Shown here in pieces: positions 7,600 through 17,188 of a stretch of 50,008 nt of DNA. Numbering within the stretch: position 1 is the first letter of the stretch; each line of letters opens with the position of its first letter. A model generated the notes under the pieces. That model was given only the letters and a program-made list of their open reading frames with translations. It ran no database searches and had not been told where the DNA came from. The translations under genes and the position numbers were made by a program. This DNA comes from Novosphingobium sp. B 225 (GTDB lineage Bacteria > Pseudomonadota > Alphaproteobacteria > Sphingomonadales > Sphingomonadaceae): assembly GCF_002198665.1 (NCBI RefSeq), contig NZ_MWLM01000002.1, positions 1 through 50,008 of the forward strand. Direction: 5' to 3'.

Positions 7600-9738
7600 T
7601 TGAAACGCATCGTTATTGCTGGGTTGTTCCTGCTTGCTCTGGCCGGGTGGTTTCTGTTCGATCTGGGGCAGTACCTTACCCTCGATGCGCTCAAGACGCA
7701 GCAATCTGCGATCGATGGCTACTACCGCGCCAACCCGCTGCTGGTCGCGGCGGCATTTTTTGCCGTTTACGTGATCCTGACAGCCTTGTCCGTGCCGGGC
7801 GCTGCGATCCTTACTCTTGCGGCGGGCGCCATCTTTGGCGTGGCCACAGGGACGCTGATCGTTTCCTTTGCCTCCACTATCGGCGCGACATTGGCATTCC
7901 TGGCGTCGCGCTATCTGTTCCGCGATGGCGTCCAGGCGCGGTTTGGGGAACGGCTGCGCGGCGTGAACGATGGAGTGGCGAGAGACGGGGCCTTTTACCT
8001 TTTTTCGCTGCGGCTGGTGCCGGCATTCCCGTTCTTCCTGGTCAATCTGGCGATGGGGCTTACCCCGATCCGGACCTGGACCTATTACTGGGTGAGCCAG
8101 GTAGGCATGCTGCTGGGCACGGTTGTCTACGTCAATGCCGGAACCCAGCTGGCGCGGATCAAAGCCTTGTCCGACATTGCTTCGCCCGGCTTGCTGGCGT
8201 CGTTTGTCGCCCTGGGTTTGCTGCCCTGGGTGGGGAAGTGGATCATGGCGCTGATCAAGCGGCGGCGGGTCTATGCGCGCTGGTCAAGGCCCAAACGGTT
8301 CGACCGCAATCTGGTGGTGATCGGTGCAGGCGCGGCCGGGCTGGTTTCATCGCTGATCGGTGCGACCGTGAAGGCCAAAGTCACACTGGTCGAAGCGTCA
8401 AAGATGGGCGGCGATTGCCTAAACTATGGCTGTGTGCCGTCCAAGGCGCTGATCAAGTCGGCACGCATTGCCGAGGCGATCCGGCGTGCCGATCGTTATG
8501 GCCTGCGAGCGGGCGATCCGCGCTTCAGCTTCAAGGCTGTGATGCAGCGGGTTCACGATATCATCGCTGCAATCGAACCGCATGACAGCGTTGAACGCTA
8601 CACCGGCCTGGGGGTCGATGTGGTTAAGGGCTATGCCAAGATCGTCGATCCCTGGACGGTCGAGATCGCACGCGAAGATGGCACCATTCAGCGGCTGACG
8701 ACCCGCTCGATCGTGATCGCCGCCGGGGCTGAACCGTTGGTTCCGGATCTGCCGGGCCTGGCCGGATCGGGCTATCTCACCAGCGATACCCTGTGGGAAG
8801 AATTTGCCCGACGCGATGCCATGCCGCAGCGGATAACCGTGCTGGGAGGCGGGCCGATCGGCTGCGAACTGGCCCAGGCTTTTGCCCGGCTTGGCGCCGA
8901 GGTGACCCAGGTCGAACTCGCCGGGCGTGTGTTGATCCGCGAAGACGAAGACGTGTCTGCGCTGGCCCGCAAGACGCTCGAGGATTCCGGGGTGACCGTG
9001 CTGACCGGGCACAAGGCGCTGCGAGTCGAAGGCAAGAGCCTGATCGCGGCTTCAGGCGACGCCGAGGTAGCGATCGGCCACGATGCGCTGATCCTGGCCA
9101 TTGGCCGCAAGGCGCGGCTCAGCGGCTATGGGCTGGAAGAGCTGGGGATAGAAACCGGCAAGACCGTGGTCACCGATGAATACCTTAGCACGATCTATCC
9201 CAACATCTTTGCCGCCGGTGACGTGGCCGGGCCATATCAGTTCACACATACCGCGGCCCATCAGGCATGGTTTGCCAGCGTCAACGCTCTGTTCGGCCAG
9301 TTCAAACGCTTCAAAGCCGATTACCGGGTGATCCCTTGGACCACTTTCATCGACCCGGAAGTTGCCCGGGTGGGTCTTAACGAACAGGAAGCGGCAGAAC
9401 AGGGCGTGGCACACGAGGTGACCATATACCCGCTCCACGAGCTTGACCGTGCGATCGCCGAAAGCGCCACTGAAGGCTTCGTCAAGGTCCTCACTCCACC
9501 GGGCAAGGACCGGATTTTGGGTGTTACCATCGTCGGCGATCATGCCGCCGAGCTGCTCGCCGAATATGTTCTGGCGATGAAGCACGGGCTGGGCCTGAAC
9601 AAGATCCTGGGGACAATCCACACCTATCCCACCATGGCCGAGGCGAACAAGTTTGCAGCCGGCGAATGGAAGAAGAAGCATGCGCCGCAAAAGCTTCTGA
9701 AACTGGTCGAACGCTATCACACCTGGCGGCGGGGTTGA
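7600..9738 (+). CDS. Fusion of a TVP38/TMEM64 membrane domain with a mercuric-reductase-like flavin disulfide oxidoreductase
   Basis: 712 residues from a TTG start with AGGGAG seven bases upstream; the frame extends back to 7504 but without a better start. Residues 1-220 are a multi-span TVP38/DedA-like domain (the FxFxxRLxPxFPFFLVNLAMG-type motif is present). From about residue 237 a Rossmann fold (GAGAAG) leads to the redox motif CLNYGCVPSK (Cys273/Cys278). A second NAD-binding GGGPIGCELA, an ATGDVAG-like FAD segment and a C-terminal dimerisation domain with HTYPTMAEAN complete the class I oxidoreductase. The membrane part probably tethers a soluble pyridine-nucleotide disulfide reductase at the inner membrane. 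No N-terminal heavy-metal domain or C-terminal CC pair of a true MerA is seen, so the substrate is unknown. Confidence 0.88.
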   Translation: MKRIVIAGLFLLALAGWFLFDLGQYLTLDALKTQQSAIDGYYRANPLLVAAAFFAVYVILTALSVPGAAILTLAAGAIFGVATGTLIVSFASTIGATLAFLASRYLFRDGVQARFGERLRGVNDGVARDGAFYLFSLRLVPAFPFFLVNLAMGLTPIRTWTYYWVSQVGMLLGTVVYVNAGTQLARIKALSDIASPGLLASFVALGLLPWVGKWIMALIKRRRVYARWSRPKRFDRNLVVIGAGAAGLVSSLIGATVKAKVTLVEASKMGGDCLNYGCVPSKALIKSARIAEAIRRADRYGLRAGDPRFSFKAVMQRVHDIIAAIEPHDSVERYTGLGVDVVKGYAKIVDPWTVEIAREDGTIQRLTTRSIVIAAGAEPLVPDLPGLAGSGYLTSDTLWEEFARRDAMPQRITVLGGGPIGCELAQAFARLGAEVTQVELAGRVLIREDEDVSALARKTLEDSGVTVLTGHKALRVEGKSLIAASGDAEVAIGHDALILAIGRKARLSGYGLEELGIETGKTVVTDEYLSTIYPNIFAAGDVAGPYQFTHTAAHQAWFASVNALFGQFKRFKADYRVIPWTTFIDPEVARVGLNEQEAAEQGVAHEVTIYPLHELDRAIAESATEGFVKVLTPPGKDRILGVTIVGDHAAELLAEYVLAMKHGLGLNKILGTIHTYPTMAEANKFAAGEWKKKHAPQKLLKLVERYHTWRRG

Positions 9739-11009
9739 TGCCGATGGCAGTCGTGCAGCAGGGCCAGGGCCTGATCGGGATCGCGCTGATCCTGTTGCTG
9801 GCGTGGGCCTTCTCGGAAAACCGCAAGGTCCTGCCCGGCTGGCGCTGGGTCGGCGGGGCGATCGCCATGCAGGTCGTACTGGCGCTGATCGTGGTGCGGG
9901 TTCCGGCGGTATGGAGCGTGGTTGACGGCATCAACCGGGGCGTGACCGCGATTGAAACCGCGACCCTGGCCGGATCGAGCTATATGTTCGGCTATCTGGG
10001 CGGCGCGCCGATCCCCTTCGTGCTGCGGCCCGGCAGTGAGCAGCCAATGGTGATCGCCTTTCAGATCCTGCCGCTGATCATTGTCTTTTCGGCGCTCACG
10101 GCCTTGCTGTGGCATTGGGGCGTGCTGCGCGCGGTGGTCAAAGGCCTGTCCTGGGCACTGCGCAAGACGCTGGGGGTTTCCGGGGTGGTTGGGCTCAACG
10201 CCGGGGCCAACATCTTCCTTGGCGTGGTTGAAGCGCCGCTGATCGTGCGGTCATATTTCGCGAAGATGACGCGGTCCGACCTGTTTGCGGTCATGGTCCT
10301 GTCCATGGCCAATATCTCGGGCGCGCTGCTGGTGCTCTATGCGACCACGCTGGCCAAGCAGCTGCCGGATGCGGTGGGGCACATGATCGTCGCATCGTTC
10401 CTGTCGCTGCCTGCCGCGATCCTGATTGCGCGGATCATGGTGCCGGGGGAGGGCAGCCAGCAACTGGCGGAGCCAGACGCCGAGGTTGAATATGAAAGCA
10501 CCATGGACGCGATCATCAAAGGGACCATGGACGGGGTCCAGCTGGTTCTGGCGGTGATCGGGATCATCATCGTGATTTTCGCGCTGGTCAATCTGACCGA
10601 TCAGATCCTGGCCAACCTGCCGTGGATTGCGGGCGAGGCGATCACGGTCAAGCGGACGTTCGGCTGGCTGTTTTCCCCCTTTATGTGGGCAGTAGGCGTG
10701 CCCTGGGCCGAAGCGGGGACCGCCGGATCGCTGATGGGAACCAAGGCGATCCTCAACGAATATGTCGCCTACATGCAGTTTGCCGGGCTGCCAGATGCGG
10801 CGCTTTCGCTGCGGAGCAAGCTGATCGTCACTTATGCACTGTGCAATGTCGCCAATCTTGCCAGTGTCGGCCTGCTGGTATCGACGATTTCGACCCTGGC
10901 CCCGGCGCGGCGCAAGGACGCGGTCAGCCTGGGCATGAAAAGCTGGATCGCCGGCAACCTCGCTTCGGCCATGGGCGCAGCGGTGATCGGTCTGGTAACC
11001 CCGGTCTAG
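9738..11009 (+). CDS. Concentrative nucleoside transporter (NupC/CNT family)
   Basis: 423 residues. The start overlaps the preceding stop by one base (TGATG), and a second ATG two codons later is an alternative. The protein is strongly hydrophobic with around eight or more membrane segments. The CNT core is recognisable in GLNAGANIFLGVVEAPLIV, ANISGALLVLYA and the C-terminal gate-like YALCNVANLASVGLL. CNT proteins import nucleosides with sodium or protons through the inner membrane. It lies in a run of overlapping genes (7600-12429) that are probably one transcript. Confidence 0.9.
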   Translation: MPMAVVQQGQGLIGIALILLLAWAFSENRKVLPGWRWVGGAIAMQVVLALIVVRVPAVWSVVDGINRGVTAIETATLAGSSYMFGYLGGAPIPFVLRPGSEQPMVIAFQILPLIIVFSALTALLWHWGVLRAVVKGLSWALRKTLGVSGVVGLNAGANIFLGVVEAPLIVRSYFAKMTRSDLFAVMVLSMANISGALLVLYATTLAKQLPDAVGHMIVASFLSLPAAILIARIMVPGEGSQQLAEPDAEVEYESTMDAIIKGTMDGVQLVLAVIGIIIVIFALVNLTDQILANLPWIAGEAITVKRTFGWLFSPFMWAVGVPWAEAGTAGSLMGTKAILNEYVAYMQFAGLPDAALSLRSKLIVTYALCNVANLASVGLLVSTISTLAPARRKDAVSLGMKSWIAGNLASAMGAAVIGLVTPV

Positions 11010-11012
11010 CTG

Positions 11013-11618
11013 ATGTTCGATGCCAAACTCCGCCCGCTGATCGATCCGCCGCTCAATGCAGCCGGGCGCTGGCTGGCCAAAATCGGCATCGGTGCGAATG
11101 CAATCACGCTTGCAGGGATCGTGCTGGGGATCGGCGCGGGGATCGCGGCGGCGCGGGCAGACTTCGACCTTGCCCTGCTGCTGATCCTGGCCAACCGGCT
11201 GCTGGACGGATTGGACGGCGCCGTCGCCCGGGCCACCCGGCTGACCGACTTTGGCGGTTACCTCGACATTGTTGGCGATTTCACGTTCTACGCTGCTGTG
11301 CCGCTAGGCTTTGGCTTGACGGCACAGGCCAACCAGCTTGCAGCGCTGGTCTTGCTGGCCAGCTTTATCCTGACCGGGATCAGCTTTCTGGCTTTCGCAA
11401 CCATCGCCGCCAAGCGCGGGCTGGAGAGCCAGGCCCATGGCCGCAAGAGCTTCTTCTACAATACCGGCCTGGCGGAAGGCACCGAAACGATCATCGTCTT
11501 TACTGTGATGGCGCTCTTGCCGCAGCATTTTGCGGCGCTTGCCTTTGGCTATGCCGGGCTGTGCCTGCTAACCGTGCTGCAACGCACGCTGATTGCCTGG
11601 CAGACCTTTGATGGATGA
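11013..11618 (+). CDS. CDP-alcohol phosphatidyltransferase
   Basis: 201 residues, six membrane spans expected. The family signature is complete: DGLDGAVAR, then GGYLDIVGD (DxxDGxxAR-x8-GxxxDxxxD). Such enzymes transfer a phosphatidyl group from CDP-diacylglycerol, or a phospho-alcohol from a CDP-alcohol, to a second alcohol at the membrane. The acceptor is not predictable; this short, divergent type is not obviously PgsA or PssA. It starts three bases after the transporter and overlaps the next gene by eight bases. Confidence 0.88.
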   Translation: MFDAKLRPLIDPPLNAAGRWLAKIGIGANAITLAGIVLGIGAGIAAARADFDLALLLILANRLLDGLDGAVARATRLTDFGGYLDIVGDFTFYAAVPLGFGLTAQANQLAALVLLASFILTGISFLAFATIAAKRGLESQAHGRKSFFYNTGLAEGTETIIVFTVMALLPQHFAALAFGYAGLCLLTVLQRTLIAWQTFDG

Positions 11619-12429
11619 TGTCCTGACCGGCCAGCCAGAGGCGATCCGAACCGCGGTATTTTTGGCGATCTTCGCGGTAATGGCCGGTTGGGAAGGGATC
11701 GCGCCGCTGCGCCGTTCCCCGTTATCCAAGCGGATCCGTTGGAGCAATAACCTGGCGCTGCTACTGACCGGCAACCTGCTGCTCAAGCTGCTCGTGCCGG
11801 TTACCGCTACCGGCTTTGCCGCATTGGCAGAGGCCCGCGGCTGGGGCCTGCTTGGTCAGGTCAACTGGCCGGGCTGGCTGGAATTGGCGCTGGCTTTCAC
11901 AATGCTCGATCTGGCGATCTATGCCCAGCACCGGCTGTTTCACGTCGTGCCGCTATTGTGGCGAGTGCACCGCGTTCACCATGCCGATACGGCGTTCGAC
12001 GTAACCACTGCGCTGCGGTTCCATCCGCTTGAAATTGCGCTTTCCATGGCGATCAAACTGGCGATGATTGCCCTGATCGGAGCCAGTGCCGAGGCTGTGT
12101 TGCTGTTCGAGATCGTCCTGAACGGCGCGGCAATGTTCAACCATGGCAATGTCACCTTGCCTCCCTGGCTGGAACGCGGGCTGCGCCGGGTGATCGTTAC
12201 GCCCGATATGCACCGCATCCACCATTCAACCCTGATGGACGAGGCGAACAGCAATTACGGATTCAACCTGTCTTGCTGGGACCGGCTGTTTGCCAGCTAC
12301 ACGGCAGCTCCCAGCCGCCCGCAAGACAGCATGCCGATCGGGCTCGACCAATTTCGCAATCCTCGTGAAGCATGTATCGATCGCTTGTTGTTGCAACCCT
12401 TTACCCGGTCATCTTCGGTTTCAAAGTGA
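11611..12429 (+). CDS. Sterol desaturase / fatty acid hydroxylase family protein
   Basis: 272 residues from an ATG inside the end of the preceding gene. The histidine clusters of membrane di-iron hydroxylases are present: HRLFH, HRVHH and, near the C-terminus, HRIHHS, with membrane segments in the first ~100 residues. The enzymes hydroxylate or desaturate lipid chains. In sphingomonads, substrates could include sphingolipid, hopanoid or carotenoid species, which is inference. The upstream CDP-alcohol transferase suggests a shared lipid role. The 3' end is followed within 12 bases by repeat A. Confidence 0.9.
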   Translation: MDDVLTGQPEAIRTAVFLAIFAVMAGWEGIAPLRRSPLSKRIRWSNNLALLLTGNLLLKLLVPVTATGFAALAEARGWGLLGQVNWPGWLELALAFTMLDLAIYAQHRLFHVVPLLWRVHRVHHADTAFDVTTALRFHPLEIALSMAIKLAMIALIGASAEAVLLFEIVLNGAAMFNHGNVTLPPWLERGLRRVIVTPDMHRIHHSTLMDEANSNYGFNLSCWDRLFASYTAAPSRPQDSMPIGLDQFRNPREACIDRLLLQPFTRSSSVSK

Positions 12430-12440
12430 GGTGCTGGAGA

Positions 12441-12589
12441 TCAATCCTCCTACTCAAGCAAACGCTCCTGATCGCAACCCGGTTGGGCCGGGACCAGGGC
12501 CTGGTCAGCGTAGGCGGTTAGAGCAGGTCGCAGCCAGGGCAGCTCCAGACCTGCTTTCAGCCTTTGTCTGATCCACTGACTGTTCGGAC
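12441..12589 (+). repeat. Repeat A: degenerate ~150 bp direct repeat, partner of repeat B
   Basis: Aligns with 18629-18783 in the same orientation. The 41-base core at 12455-12495 differs at only four positions from 18647-18687. The tail (around 12563-12589, reading GTCTGA then CACTGACT and TTCGGAC) is also conserved; the middle is more diverged. Translated, both copies give a common peptide pattern (QTLLI-TR-GRD, then LL-A-V stop), but copy A is frameshifted, so it is probably decayed coding or mobile-element sequence. Origin unknown. Confidence 0.75.
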
Positions 12590-12725
12590 ACTGCACAATG
12601 GGGCTGACTGCCAGCCCTCCTGCCGGCAACCGATCAAAATCATCCCGCATCACAGCGGCGGCTGGACAGCAATCCTGTTTTCCGAAAACATCGCTCTCTT
12701 GCATCCGACAAGGGAACATCCAGCT

Positions 12726-13727
12726 TTGACACATCGCCGCCATGAAGACATTGCTGATGATATCCGTCCGCTATTGTTGGGACAGTCATCCAGCCTGAAT
12801 CGCTTTGCCATTGCGACTTTGGTTGCTGTCGATGGGCCTGCGCCGCGCGATGTCGGGGCGCAAATGCTGATTACTGATGAGCAGCGCTGGGGGTTTCTAT
12901 CCGGCGGCTGTGTCGAAGATGATGTTGCCCGCCATGGCCGGGAAGTCATCGCCAAAAACAAGCACCGCCTGCTCCGCTATGGCGAAGGCAGCCCTTGGTT
13001 CGATATCAAGCTGGCCTGCGGTGCGGGTATTTCGATTTTGGTAGAGCCAGCGAGGATCGATGATCCTGCGATTGCCACGCTGCTCGCTGGCTATCGCGAC
13101 CGGAAACCCGTGGTCTGGCAAAGCGATGGTGAAACGCGCGTTGCTCGATATTTCGAAAGGACCAGCCCGTGCTTGCCGCAATGGAATGGCACAAGCTTCT
13201 TTGCGCATTTTGAACCGCCGTTGCGGCTGGTCATCATAGGCAGCGACGCAACCGCACTGGCGTTGGCGGGTCTCGCGCTGCATTTCGGGACTGAAACGGT
13301 GCTGGTTGATCCGGGAGGACCCGTGAATGCGCCCTTTGCCGGGCTGCGTTACCAGCGTTCAGCCGATGCCCAAACACTCCCGCTGGATAGCTGGACTGCC
13401 GTAGCGGTGGTCACCCACGATCGGGAAAGTGATGAGAGCATGCTGGCAGCAGCCTTGGCGTCGGATGCCTTTTATGTCGGCGCTATCGGTGCGCGCAGCC
13501 GCCTGCCAAGCCGGATTGAGCGATTACAGCAGCAGGGTGTCAGTACAGCGGGCATTGAACGGCTGCGCGCCCCCATCGGGCTTCACGGCTTTGGCAAGTC
13601 ACCGCAGGACATTGCATTGTCGATCATGTCCGAAGTGATGCGCGACTTCCACAGCCGTTCGGCACAGGCCAGTGCGGCGGGCGTGTCTATGTCCAGCGTG
13701 GCACCTGCATCAGTGGTCGGCAGATAG
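12726..13727 (+). CDS. XdhC-family maturation factor for molybdenum hydroxylases
   Basis: 333 residues. The XdhC signatures are visible: ATLVAVDGPAPRDVGAQM near the N-terminus, FLSGGCVEDDV, then a Rossmann-type second half (LRLVIIGSDATALALA) and YVGAIGARSRLPSR, ending IGLHGFGKSPQDIALSIMSEV. XdhC binds the molybdenum cofactor, promotes its sulfuration and delivers it to xanthine-dehydrogenase-family enzymes in the cytosol. Its client is probably the IorA/IorB-like enzyme next door. The frame is open from 12564, but that part belongs to repeat A. A TTG at 12726 with AGGGA upstream is the best start. Its last 145 bases overlap mocA on the other strand. Confidence 0.85.
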   Translation: MTHRRHEDIADDIRPLLLGQSSSLNRFAIATLVAVDGPAPRDVGAQMLITDEQRWGFLSGGCVEDDVARHGREVIAKNKHRLLRYGEGSPWFDIKLACGAGISILVEPARIDDPAIATLLAGYRDRKPVVWQSDGETRVARYFERTSPCLPQWNGTSFFAHFEPPLRLVIIGSDATALALAGLALHFGTETVLVDPGGPVNAPFAGLRYQRSADAQTLPLDSWTAVAVVTHDRESDESMLAAALASDAFYVGAIGARSRLPSRIERLQQQGVSTAGIERLRAPIGLHGFGKSPQDIALSIMSEVMRDFHSRSAQASAAGVSMSSVAPASVVGR

Positions 13728-14257
13728 CCAAGCTTCGCACCGGCTCTGCGCAGCAGCGACCCTGCTCCCGCATCGCCGGTCAACGCCATCAGATCGGCCA
13801 CTGCCGCGCTGGCAAAGGCGACCGGATGACCGGGCACATCGCCGCGAAAGGGGCGGGCGGCATAGCCTGTGCGTTTGGCAAGATCCGCCAGTTCTCCGCA
13901 CAGCGTGCAGGGCACCAGCGGCATGTCGCCAAGGAACAGGAACAGTCCCTCCCGGTCATGCGGCAATGCTGCGATCCCGGCGCGGATGGAGGCTGAAATG
14001 CCCTGCGCCCAATCGGGGGCATGGACCACCGTGCATGGCAATCCGGCCAGCGCGGCCGCTATCGCAGGATAGTCTGCGCCGGCCACAACAAGGGTTTCAC
14101 TGAATCCAGCGGTGCAGATTGCGCCTGCGGTTCGCCTTAGCACGGGCTCTCCAGCCAGATCCGCCAACAGCTTGGGCGCGCCGAACCGGCGACTGCCACC
14201 AGCCGCAAGGATCAGCGCGGACCAGTTGTTCAGCGTCGTCCCGGGGCGCTCGTTCAA
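13583..14257 (-). CDS. MocA-like molybdopterin cytidylyltransferase (MobA-like NTP transferase)
   Basis: 224 residues from a TTG start overlapping the stop of the upstream large-subunit gene. The nucleotidyltransferase N-terminus is clear (ILAAGGSRRFGAPKLL), followed by FLGDMP, the divalent-metal motif, and GDVPGHPVAFA. The enzyme transfers CMP to molybdopterin, giving the MCD cofactor used by this enzyme class. It forms an operon with iorA- and iorB-like genes. The last ~20 residues (from about ITSDM) are encoded antisense to the conserved end of XdhC and may be a read-through extension after loss of an earlier stop. Confidence 0.87.
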   Translation of the reverse strand: MNERPGTTLNNWSALILAAGGSRRFGAPKLLADLAGEPVLRRTAGAICTAGFSETLVVAGADYPAIAAALAGLPCTVVHAPDWAQGISASIRAGIAALPHDREGLFLFLGDMPLVPCTLCGELADLAKRTGYAARPFRGDVPGHPVAFASAAVADLMALTGDAGAGSLLRRAGAKLGYLPTTDAGATLDIDTPAALACAERLWKSRITSDMIDNAMSCGDLPKP

Positions 14258-16509
14258 GCCTTGGCCTGCGTAAGCAAGGGCAATTGCCTGATCCGCTTGC
14301 CGGTCACCGCGAACAGTGCATTGGCAAGTGCCGGCGCAGCGGGCGGCACACCCGGTTCGCCAATTCCGCCCATGGGCGCCCCGCTGTTGAGGAAATGGAT
14401 GTCATGCACCGCCGGTGCATCGGCAAGTTTCAGGATCGGGTAATCGGTCAGATTGCTCTGCTGCACTACGCCCTGTTCAAGCGTGATGGCTTCCCCAATC
14501 GCCGAAGACAGCCCCATGATTGTGCCGCCTTCAATCTGAGCCGCCGCAGCATTGGGGTTAACAATGCTGCCCGCGTCAACCACCGTTGTTACCTTGAGCA
14601 CCTTCGGGCTGCCATCTTCCTTGACCGACGCCTCGATCACGTGCGCGACGATGGTTTTGAAACTTTCGACAATCGCAACACCGCGCCCGACGCCTGCGGG
14701 CAAAGGCGTGCCCCAGCCGCTGCGCTTGGCCACTTCATCAAGCACCGCCAAATGGCGCGATCCGGGCTTCAGGTGCTTGCGGCGAAACTCGACCGGATCA
14801 GCTTTTGCTGCATGGGCCAGTTCATCCATGAAGCTTTCATTATAGAAGCCTTGCTGGGTTGAATTGACCGACCGCCAGGCGCCTGCCTGCTGGTTGGAAG
14901 CATATTCATAGTACCGCCGCGCGACCACTGGCAGGTCGTAGATGAAAGTGGTCTCGGACTCGGCGCTTTCGGGCTGGCCGTAATCGTTCGAGAAAGCCGC
15001 AATCTTGCCATCCGTGCCGATGGCGGCCCTCAGGATTGCAGCACTTTGTGGACGATAGGCCCCTTGCGCCACCTCTTCCTCGCGGCTCCAGATCAGCTTC
15101 ACGGGATAGGGCAGCTGCATGGCAAGCATGGTCACCTGCTCGACAATTTCCATGTACATCGGCAGTCGCCGCCCGAAACTGCCGCCGATCAGCATGGGAT
15201 GGAAGGTAACATTGTCGGCATCCAGCCCGGCAACCTTGGCGGCGAACATTTTCGAGGCCAGCGGATCCTGCATCCCGCCCCACAGGTTGAGCTTGCCATC
15301 CTTGAAGTGAGCGGTCAGCGCGAACGGCTCCATCATCGCATGATGCAGGAAGGGGACCTGATATTTGGCCTCGATCGGCTTTGCACCCAGCGCGGCCTTT
15401 ACATCGCCTTCGCCGGCTTCGTCAGCAGGCTCACCCTTGGCGAACAGATCATCATAGGCCTTGAAGATCGATGCGGTCGAAATGCCTGCATTGCCGCCAT
15501 CGCTGAATTGTGGCGAAAGCGCACGCAGCCCGCCCAGGGCCGACCAATAGCCCTTGGCGATCACGGCAACGGCATTGTCGAGCTTGATGACTTTTTCGAC
15601 GCCTTTCACTGCCATCGCCGGGGCTTCATCAACCGAGGTCAGCTTGCCGCCACGCACCGGAGCCGCCATGATCGTCGCGACGCGCATATCGGGAACGGTG
15701 AAGTCCATGCCATATTGCGCGCTGCCATCGACCTTTGCGGGCAGATCGAGCCGCGGCACCGAGGTCCGCATCAGCTTGTAATCCTTGGGCGACTTTAGCT
15801 GCGGGTCACTGTCGAGCGATAGTGCGGCGGCGGCAGCGGCCAGTTCGCCATAGCGCAAGGACTTGCCCGATTTGGCGTGCAGCACCTTGCTGTCCGCTGT
15901 GGTCAGCTCTGCTGCGGGCACACCCAGCCGCTCTGCCGCAACCTCGATCAGTGCCAGCCGCGTTGCAGCGCCAACCTTCTGGAAAGTGACTTGCCCGGTA
16001 TAGCGCAGCGCCGAAGATCCACCGGTGATCTGCAAGTCCATCGAACGCGCGATCAAGGACATGAAGGATTGCGGAATGCCGGCTACGATGCCTGACTGGC
16101 CAGACATTTCACCCAGGAAACCGCGCGCGAGCCCGGTATTGGCAAAGCCCGGTTCGCCAGGTGCAGAAACCAGGCGCACTTTGTCCCAGGCCGCGTCCAG
16201 TTCCTCGGCGAGCATCTGAGCGAGCCCAGTGTTCGAGCCCTGTCCGATATCAGTGTGCGGGGAGTAAATGGTAATCTGATCGTCTTCGGCAATCTTCAAC
16301 CAGGTGGCAAAATTATGCTCGCCCTTGCCGGTGGTCAGCGCGGCCGCCTTGCTCGCGGCGCGGCTATCGCTCAGCTTGATCCCGAACAATCCGGCACCAG
16401 CGACCGCCACACCACCGATCAGAAAGGCGCGGCGTTTGAAGCCCTTTTTCTTCGCCGGCGTCGGCGCGGCAGCTTCAGCAAGGTTCGGAGTGGGACTGTC
16501 AGCCATCAT
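14254..16509 (-). CDS. Molybdopterin-binding large subunit of an isoquinoline/aldehyde oxidoreductase-type enzyme (IorB-like)
   Basis: 751 residues. The N-terminus carries a twin-arginine-like signal (KRRAFLIGG at about residues 24-32), implying Tat export of the folded holo-enzyme. Conserved cofactor segments include [29 protein letters not shown] and, near the C-terminus, [10 protein letters not shown], whose Glu is the catalytic residue of the xanthine oxidase family. The start overlaps the small-subunit stop (ATGA), and GGAG precedes it. IorB-type enzymes hydroxylate N-heterocycles or oxidise aldehydes, passing electrons through the 2Fe-2S subunit, often to a cytochrome, which is not encoded here. 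The substrate is unknown. Confidence 0.92.
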   Translation of the reverse strand: MMADSPTPNLAEAAAPTPAKKKGFKRRAFLIGGVAVAGAGLFGIKLSDSRAASKAAALTTGKGEHNFATWLKIAEDDQITIYSPHTDIGQGSNTGLAQMLAEELDAAWDKVRLVSAPGEPGFANTGLARGFLGEMSGQSGIVAGIPQSFMSLIARSMDLQITGGSSALRYTGQVTFQKVGAATRLALIEVAAERLGVPAAELTTADSKVLHAKSGKSLRYGELAAAAAALSLDSDPQLKSPKDYKLMRTSVPRLDLPAKVDGSAQYGMDFTVPDMRVATIMAAPVRGGKLTSVDEAPAMAVKGVEKVIKLDNAVAVIAKGYWSALGGLRALSPQFSDGGNAGISTASIFKAYDDLFAKGEPADEAGEGDVKAALGAKPIEAKYQVPFLHHAMMEPFALTAHFKDGKLNLWGGMQDPLASKMFAAKVAGLDADNVTFHPMLIGGSFGRRLPMYMEIVEQVTMLAMQLPYPVKLIWSREEEVAQGAYRPQSAAILRAAIGTDGKIAAFSNDYGQPESAESETTFIYDLPVVARRYYEYASNQQAGAWRSVNSTQQGFYNESFMDELAHAAKADPVEFRRKHLKPGSRHLAVLDEVAKRSGWGTPLPAGVGRGVAIVESFKTIVAHVIEASVKEDGSPKVLKVTTVVDAGSIVNPNAAAAQIEGGTIMGLSSAIGEAITLEQGVVQQSNLTDYPILKLADAPAVHDIHFLNSGAPMGGIGEPGVPPAAPALANALFAVTGKRIRQLPLLTQAKA

Positions 16510-16991
16510 CCAGCTCCATTCTGAGCGGCGGCGGCAGCCTTGCCGGTCGCGGCATGGATTGCCTTGCGGATGCGCGGATAGCTGCCACAACGGCAGATAT
16601 TGGTCATCGCTTCGTCAATCTGCGCGTCGCTTGGGCTGCCAGTCTGCTGGATCAGCGCGACAGCCGCCATGATCTGTCCGGACTGGCAATAGCCGCATTG
16701 CGGGACCTGGGTATCGATCCATGCCTGCTGCACCCGGTGGAGCGTGCCGTCAGCGGATTTAAGGCCTTCAATGGTGGTCACCGATTTGCCAGCGACATCG
16801 CCGACGGCGATGCTGCAGGAACGCATGATCTGCCCGTTTACATGGACCGAGCAGGCGCCACAGGCCGCAACGCCGCAGCCGAATTTTGTGCCGGTAAGGC
16901 CAATGTCCTCACGCAAAACCCACAGCAACGGGGTGTCCGGTTCGGCGTCCACGGATACTGCTTTACCATTCACCTTCAGGTTGATTGACAC
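16506..16991 (-). CDS. 2Fe-2S small subunit of the molybdenum hydroxylase (IorA-like)
   Basis: 161 residues from a GTG with AAGGAG six bases upstream; the upstream open frame to 17060 is less likely. The first cluster motif [15 protein letters not shown] (plant-ferredoxin-like) and the second CGYCQSG...CRCGSY are complete, the standard two [2Fe-2S] domains. It mediates electron transfer from the molybdenum site of the large subunit. It has no signal of its own and would be carried out with the Tat-signal-bearing large subunit. First gene of the iorA-iorB-mocA operon. Confidence 0.93.
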   Translation of the reverse strand: MSINLKVNGKAVSVDAEPDTPLLWVLREDIGLTGTKFGCGVAACGACSVHVNGQIMRSCSIAVGDVAGKSVTTIEGLKSADGTLHRVQQAWIDTQVPQCGYCQSGQIMAAVALIQQTGSPSDAQIDEAMTNICRCGSYPRIRKAIHAATGKAAAAAQNGAG

Positions 16992-17188
16992 ATCCTGCTC
17001 CTTCCGCCGCTCCCAATAACGTGCCGGGTAGCACCTTATCATCACCGGAGCGACGGTCACTTAAATCACAACCTCAAATTTGCGCCATTGGTTCTGACGG
17101 GGAACAGGCAAGTTGAGCTAGGCAGCCGAAACGTGCACGATTTGGTCCCAGCCAACCGATGTTGTGTCCTGATGGCTCCCGTTGGTTT

